25,750 nt of DNA from a virus. Shown one piece after another: positions 18,124-25,563 of this stretch. Under the pieces are notes generated by a model. That model saw only the letters and a program-made list of their open reading frames with translations. It was not told where the DNA came from and made no database searches. Position 1 is the first letter of the stretch, and every line of letters begins with the position of its first letter. The position numbers and the translations under genes are program-made. The DNA is taken from the IMG/VR virus record IMGVR_UViG_3300017962_000100, positions 1 to 25,750 of that record; one strand, given 5' to 3'.

Positions 18124-18777
18124 ATGACAGATAAAAATATAGATAAAAAACCCAATGAAACTGGCACAGTTAAAGTGCAAGGTCATGTGCTGATCACAGA
18201 TAAAAATTCCGGTGAAGTTTTAGTTGACAAAAAAAATGCTATTCACTTTGGAAATATGGCATATGTTATTGCATCTGCTCTTAGTCATCATAACTTAAAT
18301 GATTCAGGTATTTACTGGATGGGATTTGGAAATGGTGGTTCTGATGTGTTATCCACAGGTAGTATCAAATACAAAGGTACTAACACAGGAACAACCAAAG
18401 ACAACTCTTCAGATTTGTATAACAGAACATATAACAAAGTTGTTGCAAAACCCAGTTCAACTACCACAGTTTCAAGCGGTGATCCTGACAACAACATTGA
18501 AATACTTGATTCAACAGGACCATATACTGATATCAAAGTCACATGTACTCTAGATTTTGGAGAACCATCAGGCCAAGATGCACAAGATAATGCAACTGCT
18601 GACACTGATTATGTGTTTGACGAACTAGGTCTTTTTGCATATTACCAAGATACTGCATCAGGCACACTAGACATTGAACAAAGTCTACTGCTTTCGCATG
18701 TGATTTTTCACCCTGTACAGAAAAGTACAAACAGACAAATTGAGGTTGTATACACTGTTCGAGTGCAAATGCAGTAA
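18124..18777 (+). CDS. Virion structural protein, 217 aa, conserved in marine T4-like phages
   Basis: The protein has a short charged N-terminus, then VKVQGHVLITDKNSGEVLVD (about 17-36) and K-N-A-I-H-F-G-N-M. A Gly-rich MGFGNGGSDV loop follows near residue 61, and the C-terminal part ends in beta-strands (QIEVVYTVRVQMQ). I recognise the 'GHV-I-D-TGEVLVDKKNAIH ... FGNGG' pattern from structural proteins near the tail-fibre genes of marine T4-like phages, but cannot name a T4 counterpart. It lies between two fibre-like genes and has its own late promoter. A role at the fibre attachment or baseplate periphery is an inference. There is no signal peptide or membrane segment. Confidence 0.65.
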   Translation: MTDKNIDKKPNETGTVKVQGHVLITDKNSGEVLVDKKNAIHFGNMAYVIASALSHHNLNDSGIYWMGFGNGGSDVLSTGSIKYKGTNTGTTKDNSSDLYNRTYNKVVAKPSSTTTVSSGDPDNNIEILDSTGPYTDIKVTCTLDFGEPSGQDAQDNATADTDYVFDELGLFAYYQDTASGTLDIEQSLLLSHVIFHPVQKSTNRQIEVVYTVRVQMQ

Positions 18778-18833
18778 ATTTTATGGAATATAAAGGAATT
18801 ATAACGCATTACAAAGTAAAAATTAACACTGCG

Positions 18834-18841
18834 TATAAATA
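18834..18841 (+). promoter_or_regulatory. T4-type late promoter octamer (TATAAATA) before the 435-aa fibre gene
   Basis: This is an exact T4 late consensus in the 79-base gap 18778-18856, 15 bases before the start at 18857. AAGGAG at 18845-18850 is a strong ribosome site with a six-base spacing. The expected start of transcription near 18847 would fall within this site. Confidence 0.7.
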
Positions 18842-18856
18842 TGTAAGGAGCAACAG

Positions 18857-20164
18857 ATGAGTTATACAATTAATAACACAAGAGGATCAGTGGTCACCAC
18901 AGTTACTCCGGGAACTACCCAAGTAGTTGGTGGTATTACACTGATCGGTAAAAACTATACAGGTTACGGCGAAATTATTGCTGAAGATTTTGTAAGAATA
19001 CTTGAAAATCAAGCCAGCAACACAGCACCCAGTGCCGCATTAACCGGACAATTATGGTACGACACAACAACCAATCAAGTTGGTTTAAAAGTTTATAATG
19101 GTACAGGCTGGGATAGAACCACACCACAAGTAGGTTCAACTACACCAAGTTCTCCTACAGCAGGTACGCTTTGGTTAGATACCGGTTCTGACAATGTTTT
19201 AAAAATCTACAACGGTAGTGATTGGATTTCAACTGCAATGGGATCAGATGATACCAAGCAAGTGCCGGTCACAGTAAAAGTAGGTGACAACAGTTGGGTA
19301 TCTACATCCGTTAGAAAAAATGGATATTCATCAAATTCAGATGCCGAAGTTGGTGTGACAGCAGTTATAGGTAAAGATGCATCTGGAGTAGACACTGTGA
19401 TTGCAGTTTATTCTCCGGCTTCGTTTACTATCAGTTCTAACACTACAAGTTATGCTAATACCACAACAGTGGTAGGAAAAATTTGTGCTAACTTTACAGC
19501 AGATGGTGCCAACGTTGCTGGATCATTAAACGCTGGTTTAAATATCAGAGATGGTTTTATTGATGCAGAATCGGCTCCATTAGCAGATGAATCATTAGCA
19601 CTACAAGATTCAGGTAATTCAAGCATCAGCTATTCTTCAGATGATCTTTTTGTACTTGCAAAAACAACAGATCAAACACACAGCGGAAATCTAGTTCCAA
19701 GTTCAAACAATGCTATTGACTTAGGAAGTTCAAGCAACAAATATGCAAATATTTACGGTGTAAGTGTTGAAGCAACATACGCCGATATCGCTGAAAGATT
19801 TGAAGCAGATGAACCACTAGATGCAGGAACAGTTATTGCACTAGGTGGTGCAAAAGAAATTACTAAAACTGCCGAAAGAGCAGACAATAAAGTATTTGGT
19901 GTTATTTCCAAAACACCAGCATTTAAAATGAATGCCGGTGCCGGTGATGACGCCACACATCCTTTTGTTGCATTTTCTGGAAGGGTACTTTGCAAAGTCA
20001 AAGGTCCTGTAACAAAAGGAGATAGATTGGTCAGCAGTGACGTTCCAGGCGTTGCTGTCAAAGCCAATCCCGATGATGACTGGAAAGCGACTTTTGGTCG
20101 TGCTCTAGTTGATAAAACATCAATTAACATAGAAAAAATAACTATTGCAATAGGAGTGAAATAA
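18857..20164 (+). CDS. Tail fibre protein with LW(Y/L)DT repeats and a C-terminal beta-barrel-like domain
   Basis: The N-terminus (SYTINNTRG, then LIGKNYTGYGE and EDFVRILENQASNTAPSA) is a block I know from phage tail fibre proteins. Two repeats follow: GQLWYDTTTNQ with VYNGTGW (64-85) and GTLWLDTGSDN with IYNGSDW (103-123). A further block NNAIDLGSSSNKYANIYG (284-301) leads into a C-terminal domain from YADIAERFEAD (308) to the end. That domain holds AGTVIALGG, VFGVISKTPAFKMN, FSGRVLCKVKGPVTKGDRLV and PGVAV, a pattern resembling SH3-like or hub-type beta domains at the end of fibre proteins. The protein is likely a trimeric fibre or adhesin-associated part of the virion, possibly host-contacting. 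It has its own late promoter and a strong ribosome site. The next gene starts one base after its stop. Confidence 0.78.
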   Translation: MSYTINNTRGSVVTTVTPGTTQVVGGITLIGKNYTGYGEIIAEDFVRILENQASNTAPSAALTGQLWYDTTTNQVGLKVYNGTGWDRTTPQVGSTTPSSPTAGTLWLDTGSDNVLKIYNGSDWISTAMGSDDTKQVPVTVKVGDNSWVSTSVRKNGYSSNSDAEVGVTAVIGKDASGVDTVIAVYSPASFTISSNTTSYANTTTVVGKICANFTADGANVAGSLNAGLNIRDGFIDAESAPLADESLALQDSGNSSISYSSDDLFVLAKTTDQTHSGNLVPSSNNAIDLGSSSNKYANIYGVSVEATYADIAERFEADEPLDAGTVIALGGAKEITKTAERADNKVFGVISKTPAFKMNAGAGDDATHPFVAFSGRVLCKVKGPVTKGDRLVSSDVPGVAVKANPDDDWKATFGRALVDKTSINIEKITIAIGVK

Positions 20165-20165
20165 A

Positions 20166-21071
20166 ATGGCTTATCAACAGGGAGATACTATTACAGCTAC
20201 AGATTACAACAATTTTGTTGCTAATATCAATGCTGTGATCAGTACAGGTTCCGGTGATAGTGGGTATGGCTTAACAGCAGTTAGCAGTGTATCCGTTGGA
20301 GCAACTATCTCAGCCGCCCAATGGAATTCATTACTAGATGGTTTACAGACCGCCGGTAATCACCAAGGAACAACATTAACAAACGCATCAAACACAGTAA
20401 CAACAGGAGGTAACATTTTGCCTTTGGCAAACTTAGCCGCTGACATTACTTTGATTGACACAAACAGATTAACAGCAGACGCAGGCAATATGTCAACTGG
20501 TGTTGCAGGTACAAGTTCATCAAGAACAACAGCATGGACAGGTACTGTATCACACACATTTACAGTAACATATGCAGATGCCAATGCCGCTAGATATTTC
20601 TTTAATTCAGGTGGTAAAATCAAGTTTGCTTTTTCAAGATCAGGCGGTACTACATCAGATCAGAACACATCTTGGACTAACTTACTTTCAGGACTAGGCA
20701 CAGTTGAATTTGGTGCTACTGGTTCACAGAGTACAGGTTCAGCAGGTTTTTATGATCTAACAGGTACACCAGCTAGTGTTTATAACTCAGCTGTAGGATC
20801 AGGTGCATATTCGGCCAACGATGTAGACATTGCGGCTTCAGTATCATCAAATGTGATTACATTTACAGTATCATTTAATGATGATCATGCGGCGGCCACT
20901 GGTACATACACAGGTGGCGGTCTAGGTACTGCGCCAAATGAAGGTACAGGTTGGACAGGTACTGACTCAGTGGATGGTACATTAACATCTACTATTACAT
21001 TTGACAAGGCAGATAATGCCTCTTATGTACAGGTAGCGTCACCAACATTTAGTACCACATCAGGCTTATAA
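20166..21071 (+). CDS. Virion structural protein, 301 aa, beta-rich
   Basis: The N-terminus (YQQGDTITATDYNNFVANIN) and the following ISAAQWNSLLDGL are typical of small structural or tail-tip proteins of marine phages. The middle has YFFNSGGKIKFAFSRSGGT and TSWTNLLSGLGTVEFG (about 144-180), a conserved block I have seen in phage virion proteins. The rest is Ser/Thr/Gly-rich with alternating strands and no long hydrophobic stretch. It starts one base after the previous stop, with AGGAG at 20152-20156 nine bases before the ATG, and shares the late transcript of the fibre gene. It is the last gene before the terminator. It could be a fibre, a fibre cap or a decoration protein; the sequence does not decide. 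Confidence 0.65.
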   Translation: MAYQQGDTITATDYNNFVANINAVISTGSGDSGYGLTAVSSVSVGATISAAQWNSLLDGLQTAGNHQGTTLTNASNTVTTGGNILPLANLAADITLIDTNRLTADAGNMSTGVAGTSSSRTTAWTGTVSHTFTVTYADANAARYFFNSGGKIKFAFSRSGGTTSDQNTSWTNLLSGLGTVEFGATGSQSTGSAGFYDLTGTPASVYNSAVGSGAYSANDVDIAASVSSNVITFTVSFNDDHAAATGTYTGGGLGTAPNEGTGWTGTDSVDGTLTSTITFDKADNASYVQVASPTFSTTSGL

Positions 21072-21079
21072 AATAACAA

Positions 21080-21099
21080 TTAATTTGTTGACAAATTAA
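21080..21099 (+). repeat. AT-rich hairpin upstream of the terminator
   Basis: TTAATTTG (21080-21087) and CAAATTAA (21092-21099) pair perfectly over 8 bp around a TTGA loop. It abuts the terminator stem and its loop contains part of the TTGACA element. On its own it is weak and is not followed by a T-run. Confidence 0.6.
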
Positions 21100-21116
21100 A
21101 CCTCCGATGTTAATAT
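21088..21116 (+). promoter_or_regulatory. Sigma70-type promoter within the terminator region: TTGACA, 17 bp, TAATAT
   Basis: TTGACA (21088-21093) is a perfect -35 element. TAATAT (21111-21116), at the preferred 17-bp spacing, keeps the most conserved A2 and T6 of the -10 box (four of six matches). Transcription would begin near 21123, the first base of the 3' arm of the terminator stem, leaving the GGAGG site free in the new message. Confidence 0.5.
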
Positions 21117-21140
21117 TAACAAAACATCGGAGGTTTTTTT
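21098..21140 (+). terminator. Intrinsic terminator ending the late structural block
   Basis: The arms 21098-21111 (AAACCTCCGATGTT) and 21123-21136 (AACATCGGAGGTTT) are perfect 14-bp complements around an 11-base AT-rich loop. The 3' arm runs into seven T (21134-21140). This is a strong rho-independent terminator, placed 26 bases after the stop of the 301-aa gene. Its 3' arm contains the ribosome site of the next gene. Confidence 0.92.
21129..21133 (+). promoter_or_regulatory. Shine-Dalgarno GGAGG inside the terminator stem
   Basis: GGAGG lies seven bases (all T) before the ATG at 21141, an ideal spacing, and is fully paired in the terminator hairpin. Read-through transcripts would hide it; transcripts starting at about 21123 would not. 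Confidence 0.8.
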
Positions 21141-21488
21141 ATGACCGATTTAAGATTGGAAAAAGCACTAGAATTTGCAAACTATAGATCTACTCTGGCA
21201 ATTCAAAAACAACAACTAAAAGATCGTTGTGAAGCTAGATTAAATTTTGCATATAATGGTGGATTATTCAAAATAGATCAAAGTCTTATTGGATTAATTG
21301 GTAATTTTGTTCACGAACAAAAAACTGATATAATATTATTAGATTCAAATCAAACACCAATTGCAGTTGAAGATCTAAGTGATTTTTATAATAAAATCAC
21401 ATCTCTGTGGTTTGAGTCTGTTAATGAATATCATAAGCAATATCAAGAATTAGCCAATAAACGCAAAGTACACAAACTGGTAGAATAA
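21141..21488 (+). CDS. Conserved phage protein of unknown function, 115 aa
   Basis: The protein is mostly helical. LRLEKALEFANYRSTLAIQKQQLKDR-type sequence (residues 4 to about 30) looks amphipathic and could form a coiled coil. It is followed by F-A-Y-N-G-G-L-F-K-I (36-45), a strand IILLD-SNQTPIAVEDL (69-84) and a long helix to the end (NEYHKQYQELANKRKVHKLV). I recall similar small proteins in marine T4-like phages near the tail genes, without known function. The start is fixed by GGAGG seven bases upstream, embedded in the terminator stem. The next gene begins one base after its stop, so it leads the glycosyltransferase cluster. There is no membrane segment or signal peptide. Confidence 0.75.
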   Translation: MTDLRLEKALEFANYRSTLAIQKQQLKDRCEARLNFAYNGGLFKIDQSLIGLIGNFVHEQKTDIILLDSNQTPIAVEDLSDFYNKITSLWFESVNEYHKQYQELANKRKVHKLVE

Positions 21489-21489
21489 C

Positions 21490-22371
21490 ATGAGCACCGG
21501 CGTCTTAATGTTTGCTCATAACAACCGTACTATTGATTATGGTGAAATAGCCTTGGCTAATGCCTGCTTGATTAAAAATCACATGTCTAACAATAATGTT
21601 ACTGTGATTACAGATCAAGGCACAGTTGATTGGCTCTATAAAAAGTACAGTAAAGAATTTGTTGACAGCAAAATTGATAATGTTAATATTATCAGAAGAA
21701 GACTCACAAGCAATCAAAAACGATATTATGATACTAGCTATACAAAGAAAATGGAACAGTTTTATAATATCAACAGACACAGTGCTTATGAATTATCACC
21801 GTATGACGAAACACTGTTAATTGACTGTGATTATCTAATAGGTAATAATTTATTAGATCAGTGCTGGCAACTGGATTATGATTTGCAAATTAATAAAACA
21901 TCTAAAGACATATATAGTGAAAGAGGCATAAGCCAGTTTAAAAGAATAAGCGGTACATCTGTAGACTTTTATTGGGCTACTGTAGTATTTTTTCGAAAAA
22001 ATAAAGAAACAGAATTATTTTTTAGTCTAGTTCAACACATCTATCAAAACTGGCCATATTACAGTATGCTATATGATTTTACTACACCAAATTACAGAAA
22101 CGATCATGCATTTAGTATAGCAGTTCATATGTTTAACGGAATGCAAAACACTGGTATGATAAAACCTTTGCCTTTACCATATCTACAACACATTGACGGA
22201 GTTGATGATTTTATTGATTGTGAGAATTCTAATCACTTTACATTCTTATTAGAAAAACACAAAAGACCAGGTGATTACATAGTTTGCAAAACCAAAGACA
22301 CAAACATGCATGTAATGAATAAATTTGCACTGGCAAGACTTGCCGGAAAGATTATAGAACAAAACAAATGA
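21490..22371 (+). CDS. GT-A-type glycosyltransferase-like protein (first of a tandem pair)
   Basis: The N-terminus GVLMFAHNNRTIDYGEIALANA (4-25) reads as the first strand and helix of a nucleotide-sugar-binding fold. The strand ETLLIDCDYLIG (107-118) ends in D112-C-D114, the Asp-x-Asp metal-binding motif of GT-A enzymes (GT8/GT2-like). A hydrophobic VDFYWATVVFFRKN segment (near 162-175) fits the acceptor-side core, and HVMNK near the C-terminus could supply the late metal-binding His of such folds. It is cytosolic, without membrane segments. Donor and acceptor are unknown; virion proteins, host surface glycan or phage DNA are all possible. It shares the opening pattern and the DCD strand with the next gene, so the two are likely paralogues. 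The stop overlaps the next start (ATGA). Confidence 0.65.
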   Translation: MSTGVLMFAHNNRTIDYGEIALANACLIKNHMSNNNVTVITDQGTVDWLYKKYSKEFVDSKIDNVNIIRRRLTSNQKRYYDTSYTKKMEQFYNINRHSAYELSPYDETLLIDCDYLIGNNLLDQCWQLDYDLQINKTSKDIYSERGISQFKRISGTSVDFYWATVVFFRKNKETELFFSLVQHIYQNWPYYSMLYDFTTPNYRNDHAFSIAVHMFNGMQNTGMIKPLPLPYLQHIDGVDDFIDCENSNHFTFLLEKHKRPGDYIVCKTKDTNMHVMNKFALARLAGKIIEQNK

Positions 22372-23222
22372 AAAAAGGTTACCTAGTTATTGCACAAAAC
22401 AACAGCACACACGATTATGTTCGTATGGCTTATGCGTTAGCACTCAGTATTGCTTCAACACAAACCAAAGTTCGTAGAATGAGTATAGCTGTTGACAAAA
22501 ACACAATTGTACCAGACAAATACCGTGTGATGTTTGAACATGTGATTGACATTCCATTTGATGACGATGCACTATTGTCTGAATGGAAAATTGATAACAA
22601 ATGGAAATATTATCATATCACGCCATATGATCATACTGTGATACTTGATTGTGATATGTTGTTTACCAAAGATGTGGGTCATTGGTGGGACTATTTGTTG
22701 ACAAGAAATATAACTGCTTGTTGTAATGTTAAAACTTTTAGAAATGAAACAGTAAAAGATCTGACATATAGAAATACATTCTTATCAAACAATTTACCAA
22801 ATGTTTACACAGCATTTTTTCATTTTAATAAAAACGACGATTTAGTTTATGAATATTTTAAATTGGTTGAAGCTATTTTTAGAAACTACGACACATTCAA
22901 AGAAGACTTTCTTAATCCACCTAGACAGTCAATATTAAGTGCTGATGTAGTATATGCCATGGCGGCAAAAATAATGGGAATTGAAGATGAACTGTGTAAT
23001 CAACACATTGAATATCCTACATTTGTTCATATGAAGTCGCAAATACAGAATTTTGAAAAACAGTTTACTGAACAGTGGACCAATCACATTGGAAACTATT
23101 TTTCTAGTAACGGTGAAATTAAAGTAGGTAACTACATACAACAATTACCGTTTCATTATCATGATAAGTCTTTTTTGACAGATGATATAATTGTAAAATT
23201 GGAGAAAAAAGTTGGCCTCTGA
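22368..23222 (+). CDS. GT-A-type glycosyltransferase-like protein (second of a tandem pair)
   Basis: This 284-aa protein resembles its upstream neighbour. It opens with GYLVIAQNNSTHDYVRMAYALA (4-25) and has the strand YDHTVILDCDMLFTKD (87-102) with D94-C-D96 as the Asp-x-Asp motif. A middle stretch NVYTAFFHFNKND lies at the position of the neighbour's FYWATVVFFRKN. F-V-H-M-K (near 222-226) may hold a metal-binding His. The start codon overlaps the preceding stop by four bases (ATGA) and no good Shine-Dalgarno is present, so translation is probably coupled. Two adjacent related enzymes suggest successive sugar additions or a heteromeric enzyme; this is inference. The 3' end overlaps the next gene by 11 bases. 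Confidence 0.65.
   Translation: MKKGYLVIAQNNSTHDYVRMAYALALSIASTQTKVRRMSIAVDKNTIVPDKYRVMFEHVIDIPFDDDALLSEWKIDNKWKYYHITPYDHTVILDCDMLFTKDVGHWWDYLLTRNITACCNVKTFRNETVKDLTYRNTFLSNNLPNVYTAFFHFNKNDDLVYEYFKLVEAIFRNYDTFKEDFLNPPRQSILSADVVYAMAAKIMGIEDELCNQHIEYPTFVHMKSQIQNFEKQFTEQWTNHIGNYFSSNGEIKVGNYIQQLPFHYHDKSFLTDDIIVKLEKKVGL
23201..23204 (+). promoter_or_regulatory. Ribosome site GGAG deciding a TTG start at 23212
   Basis: GGAG lies seven bases before TTG at 23212, inside the end of the previous gene. The next in-frame ATG is far downstream (near residue 111), well inside the coding frame, so TTG is the best start. Confidence 0.6.
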
Positions 23223-23802
23223 AACTACTAGATACGTTTTATTTGATCTTGAAACAAGAGACATTAATGGCATTGTGAGAAACAAGCCTGGTATCGGAGA
23301 AACATATTTTGAAGTTGATTTTGAAAATGTTCGAGAGTTCTTTGAAGGAAAGAAAAACACAGCAAATTATTATGTAGAAAAAGATTCCAATCAATCTGTT
23401 TACAATATCAAATTAAAACAGAACAATATTGCTATTCATTTACTAGACGACAGATTATATCGAATACCAAAGAAAACTTCTGCAGATATTACAGTTACAA
23501 ATGATAAAGAGAATAGAATTTTCAGTATCAAAATGGACAGTGCATTTCAAGAATATATGAAATCTAAATATAAAATTAACACAAAAGAAGACTTAGAAAA
23601 TGTACATATCAATGGTGTAGCTGTGTTGGATTTTATTTTTTGCTATGACAATGATCCACATAATTTGATAAGTTTCAATAGAATTCCAGTTTTACAATTA
23701 TTATTAGAAGAAAAAGTTGATATTTCTTATCAAAAAAGCTATAATAACTACAGTGTATATACAAAAAGAATTTATAACGATTATGCATACAAGGAAATTT
23801 AA
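23212..23802 (+). CDS. Hypothetical protein, 196 aa, TTG start
   Basis: I do not recognise this protein. It starts at TTG with a good GGAG seven bases upstream and overlaps the previous gene by 11 bases. The sequence alternates strands and charged loops: RYVLFDLETRDINGIV (7-22), then YFEVDFENVREFF, VYNIKLKQNNIAIHLLDDRLYRI, and IFSIKMDSAFQEYMKSKY. The last third has VAVLDFIFCYDND followed by basic, Tyr-rich sequence (KSYNNYSVYTKRIYNDYAYKEI). It is soluble, with no membrane segment. FDLET resembles the first motif of DnaQ-type exonucleases, but the following exonuclease motifs are missing, so I do not assign that function. Its place between glycosyltransferase-like genes suggests a joint role, unproven. 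Confidence 0.7.
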   Translation: MASETTRYVLFDLETRDINGIVRNKPGIGETYFEVDFENVREFFEGKKNTANYYVEKDSNQSVYNIKLKQNNIAIHLLDDRLYRIPKKTSADITVTNDKENRIFSIKMDSAFQEYMKSKYKINTKEDLENVHINGVAVLDFIFCYDNDPHNLISFNRIPVLQLLLEEKVDISYQKSYNNYSVYTKRIYNDYAYKEI

Positions 23803-24804
23803 ATGAACAACATCAAAGAAGTTAATGTTACAGACATAGATATTTTTTATATCAGTTACGACGAACCCAACATGGAAGAAAATTGGGCAGATTTAAAATC
23901 AAAATGCCCATGGGCAAAAAGAACACACGGGGTATTTGGATCTGATGCGGCACACAAAGCCTGTGCAGAAGCTAGTGATACTGATCGTTTTATCAGTGTT
24001 GATGGCGACAATGTTGTTGATCCGGCTTTCTTTGATCAAGTGATTGATTTTGCTGAAGCGGATGTAAACTTAGAAAATTCTGTAATTAGTTGGTGTGGTA
24101 AAAACTCAATTAACGGGCTTGTATATGGCAACGGTGGTATCAAATGTTGGCCTGTTGAATATGTTAAAAATATGAAAACTCACGAAATTGCCGAAGAGGA
24201 AGGATCACAAGTTGATTTTTGTTGGGATCTAAATTACATTCAAATGAACGATGCTTATAGTTTAGTTGTTAACAATGCAACACCTTATCAGGCTTATAGA
24301 GCAGGATTTAGAGAAGGTGTTAAAATGAGTTTAGACAGAGGTCTTAAAGTAGATCCGGATAATTTTGAAAAAAGTTTACACAACAAAAACTTTCATAGAT
24401 TGTTGGTATGGTGTAACATAGGTAGAGATGTGGAAAACGGTTTATGGGCAATGTATGGTGCTAGATTAGGCTGTTATCTTACCAATCTTGATTCTAGTTT
24501 TGATTATGTAAATGTTAGAGACTTTGAATGGCATACTCAATACTTTGAAAATGAAGTAATGCCTAAGTTCCAAGGTACAACTGATTACTGTGCTAAATCG
24601 CAATACAACTGGGACAAAGATAAATTATTAACAGCCAGTGTTGATTTAGGACAGCAACTTAAAAAGAAACTCAATATTGACGTAGCAGAGTTTGATGAAA
24701 CAGGTAGTAGGTTCTTTAAAAAAGTTTATTGGAATCCACCAAGAATGGGAAACCTAGTAACCGAAAAAGATTCTGAAGGAAGAATCAAGTATAAAACAAT
24801 CTAA
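23803..24804 (+). CDS. GT-A (family 2-like) glycosyltransferase of the marine T4-like type
   Basis: The 333-aa protein starts with DIDIFYISYDEPNMEENWAD (11-30), then PWAKRTHGVFGSDAAHKACA, and the strand DRFISVDGDNVVD (61-73), in which D67-G-D69 is the Asp-x-Asp metal and nucleotide-sugar motif. This opening is one I recognise from glycosyltransferase-annotated proteins of marine T4-like phages. The region GLVYGNGGIKCWPVEYV (about 106-122) resembles a GT2 acceptor-side loop. The C-terminal third is helical, with WHTQYFENEVMPKF. It is soluble. The start has AAGGA seven bases upstream and begins immediately after the previous stop. Its substrate is unknown. It differs from the two upstream enzymes, so the cluster has two glycosyltransferase types. 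The stop codon overlaps the ribosome site of the lysin gene. Confidence 0.72.
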   Translation: MNNIKEVNVTDIDIFYISYDEPNMEENWADLKSKCPWAKRTHGVFGSDAAHKACAEASDTDRFISVDGDNVVDPAFFDQVIDFAEADVNLENSVISWCGKNSINGLVYGNGGIKCWPVEYVKNMKTHEIAEEEGSQVDFCWDLNYIQMNDAYSLVVNNATPYQAYRAGFREGVKMSLDRGLKVDPDNFEKSLHNKNFHRLLVWCNIGRDVENGLWAMYGARLGCYLTNLDSSFDYVNVRDFEWHTQYFENEVMPKFQGTTDYCAKSQYNWDKDKLLTASVDLGQQLKKKLNIDVAEFDETGSRFFKKVYWNPPRMGNLVTEKDSEGRIKYKTI

Positions 24805-24814
24805 GGAGTTACAT

Positions 24815-25327
24815 ATGAAAGACAATTGGATTAAATGTTTAGAAACAATATTACATCATGAAGGCGGTTATGTAAATCACCCTAAGGATCCAGGTGGAGA
24901 AACCAATCTTGGTGTTACCAAAAGAGTATACGAAGAATTTGGTGGTACTAAAGATATGAAAGAGTTGACCCGTGAAGATGTTGAACCTATTTACAAAAAA
25001 AACTATTGGGACAGAGTAAAAGGTGATCAACTACCAGCAGGTTTAGATCTATGTGTGTTTGATTTTGGCGTTAATGCTGGTACAGGCAGAGCCGCTAAAT
25101 TTTTACAAAAGATAATTGGTACTACAGTTGATGGTGGTATTGGGCCTAATACTTTAAAAGCCTTAGAAGCATATATTCAAATAGAAGGACTTTCTGCTAC
25201 TATTGACACATATCAAAAAAACAGACAAGAATATTATGAAGGGCTTTCAACATTTGATACATTTGGTAAAGGCTGGACCAGAAGAGTCAACGAAACAACT
25301 GATTTAGCTCACAAAATGAGTTCATGA
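24815..25327 (+). CDS. Endolysin: GH108 N-acetylmuramidase with peptidoglycan-binding-like C-terminus
   Basis: This 170-aa protein has the GH108 layout. The N-terminal catalytic part opens with LETILHHEGGYVNHPKDPGG (9-28), in which Glu16 of E-G-G-Y is the expected catalytic acid; ETNLGVTKRVYEEFGG and YKKNYWDRVKGDQLPAG follow. The later part FDFGVNAGTGRAAKFLQK and DGGIGPNTLKAL (about 83-129) fits the PG_binding_3-like domain usually fused to GH108. The enzyme would cut the glycan backbone of murein to release progeny, or act as a tail-associated lysozyme. It has no signal peptide or membrane anchor, so it needs a holin, not seen in this window. The length is normal for the family. AAGGAG (24803-24808) lies six bases before the ATG. 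The stop overlaps the next start (ATGA). Confidence 0.92.
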   Translation: MKDNWIKCLETILHHEGGYVNHPKDPGGETNLGVTKRVYEEFGGTKDMKELTREDVEPIYKKNYWDRVKGDQLPAGLDLCVFDFGVNAGTGRAAKFLQKIIGTTVDGGIGPNTLKALEAYIQIEGLSATIDTYQKNRQEYYEGLSTFDTFGKGWTRRVNETTDLAHKMSS

Positions 25328-25563
25328 AACCAACCCTGCCTTTAGAAATATTTGAATATAAACTCAATTGGAGACCCGGTTACACTGTGAGATTACATAG
25401 TGATCTGCGTTTACAAGCAAAAGAATGGTGTAAAAAGAATTGCGATATGCACGAATGGGAACTTAACGAATACACCAATGTTTATGAACACACATTTTGT
25501 TTTGAAAAAAAGCAACACGCTGATACATTTTCAAAACTTTGGCCAAAGTTTACTAACCAATGA
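25324..25563 (+). CDS. Small hypothetical protein, 79 aa, coupled to the lysin and radical SAM genes
   Basis: I cannot assign a function. The sequence has NWRPGYTVRLHSDLRLQAKEW (15-35), then Cys36 and Cys40 (W-C-K-K-N-C), a Trp/Tyr-rich middle (HEWELNEYTNVYEHTFCF, with Cys59) and an amphipathic end. Similar short proteins occur in marine T4-like phages as far as I recall. It has no membrane segment, so it is a poor holin candidate. It overlaps the lysin stop by four bases (ATGA) and its own stop overlaps the next start by four bases, so three genes are translated as a chain. The neighbourhood allows, but does not show, a role as partner of the radical SAM protein. Confidence 0.7.
   Translation: MKPTLPLEIFEYKLNWRPGYTVRLHSDLRLQAKEWCKKNCDMHEWELNEYTNVYEHTFCFEKKQHADTFSKLWPKFTNQ

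Noticed and set aside
18783-18860. A 25-codon open frame in the gap 18778-18856 ending in ATGA with the next gene
   Set aside because: It lacks a ribosome site, contains the late promoter and the next gene's Shine-Dalgarno in its sequence, and is short enough to arise by chance.
21067-21075. TATAAAATA at the stop codon of the 301-aa gene as a late promoter
   Set aside because: It has an extra A compared with the octamer, and a strong terminator follows within 25 bases, so it would be a poor promoter for the next gene.
23230-23265. FDLET in the 196-aa protein as a DnaQ-type exonuclease motif I
   Set aside because: The second and third exonuclease motifs with their Asp/His residues are not found, and the protein's remaining pattern does not fit.
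25324-25563. 79-aa gene next to the lysin as a holin
   Set aside because: It has no hydrophobic stretch long enough for a membrane segment and is rich in charged residues.
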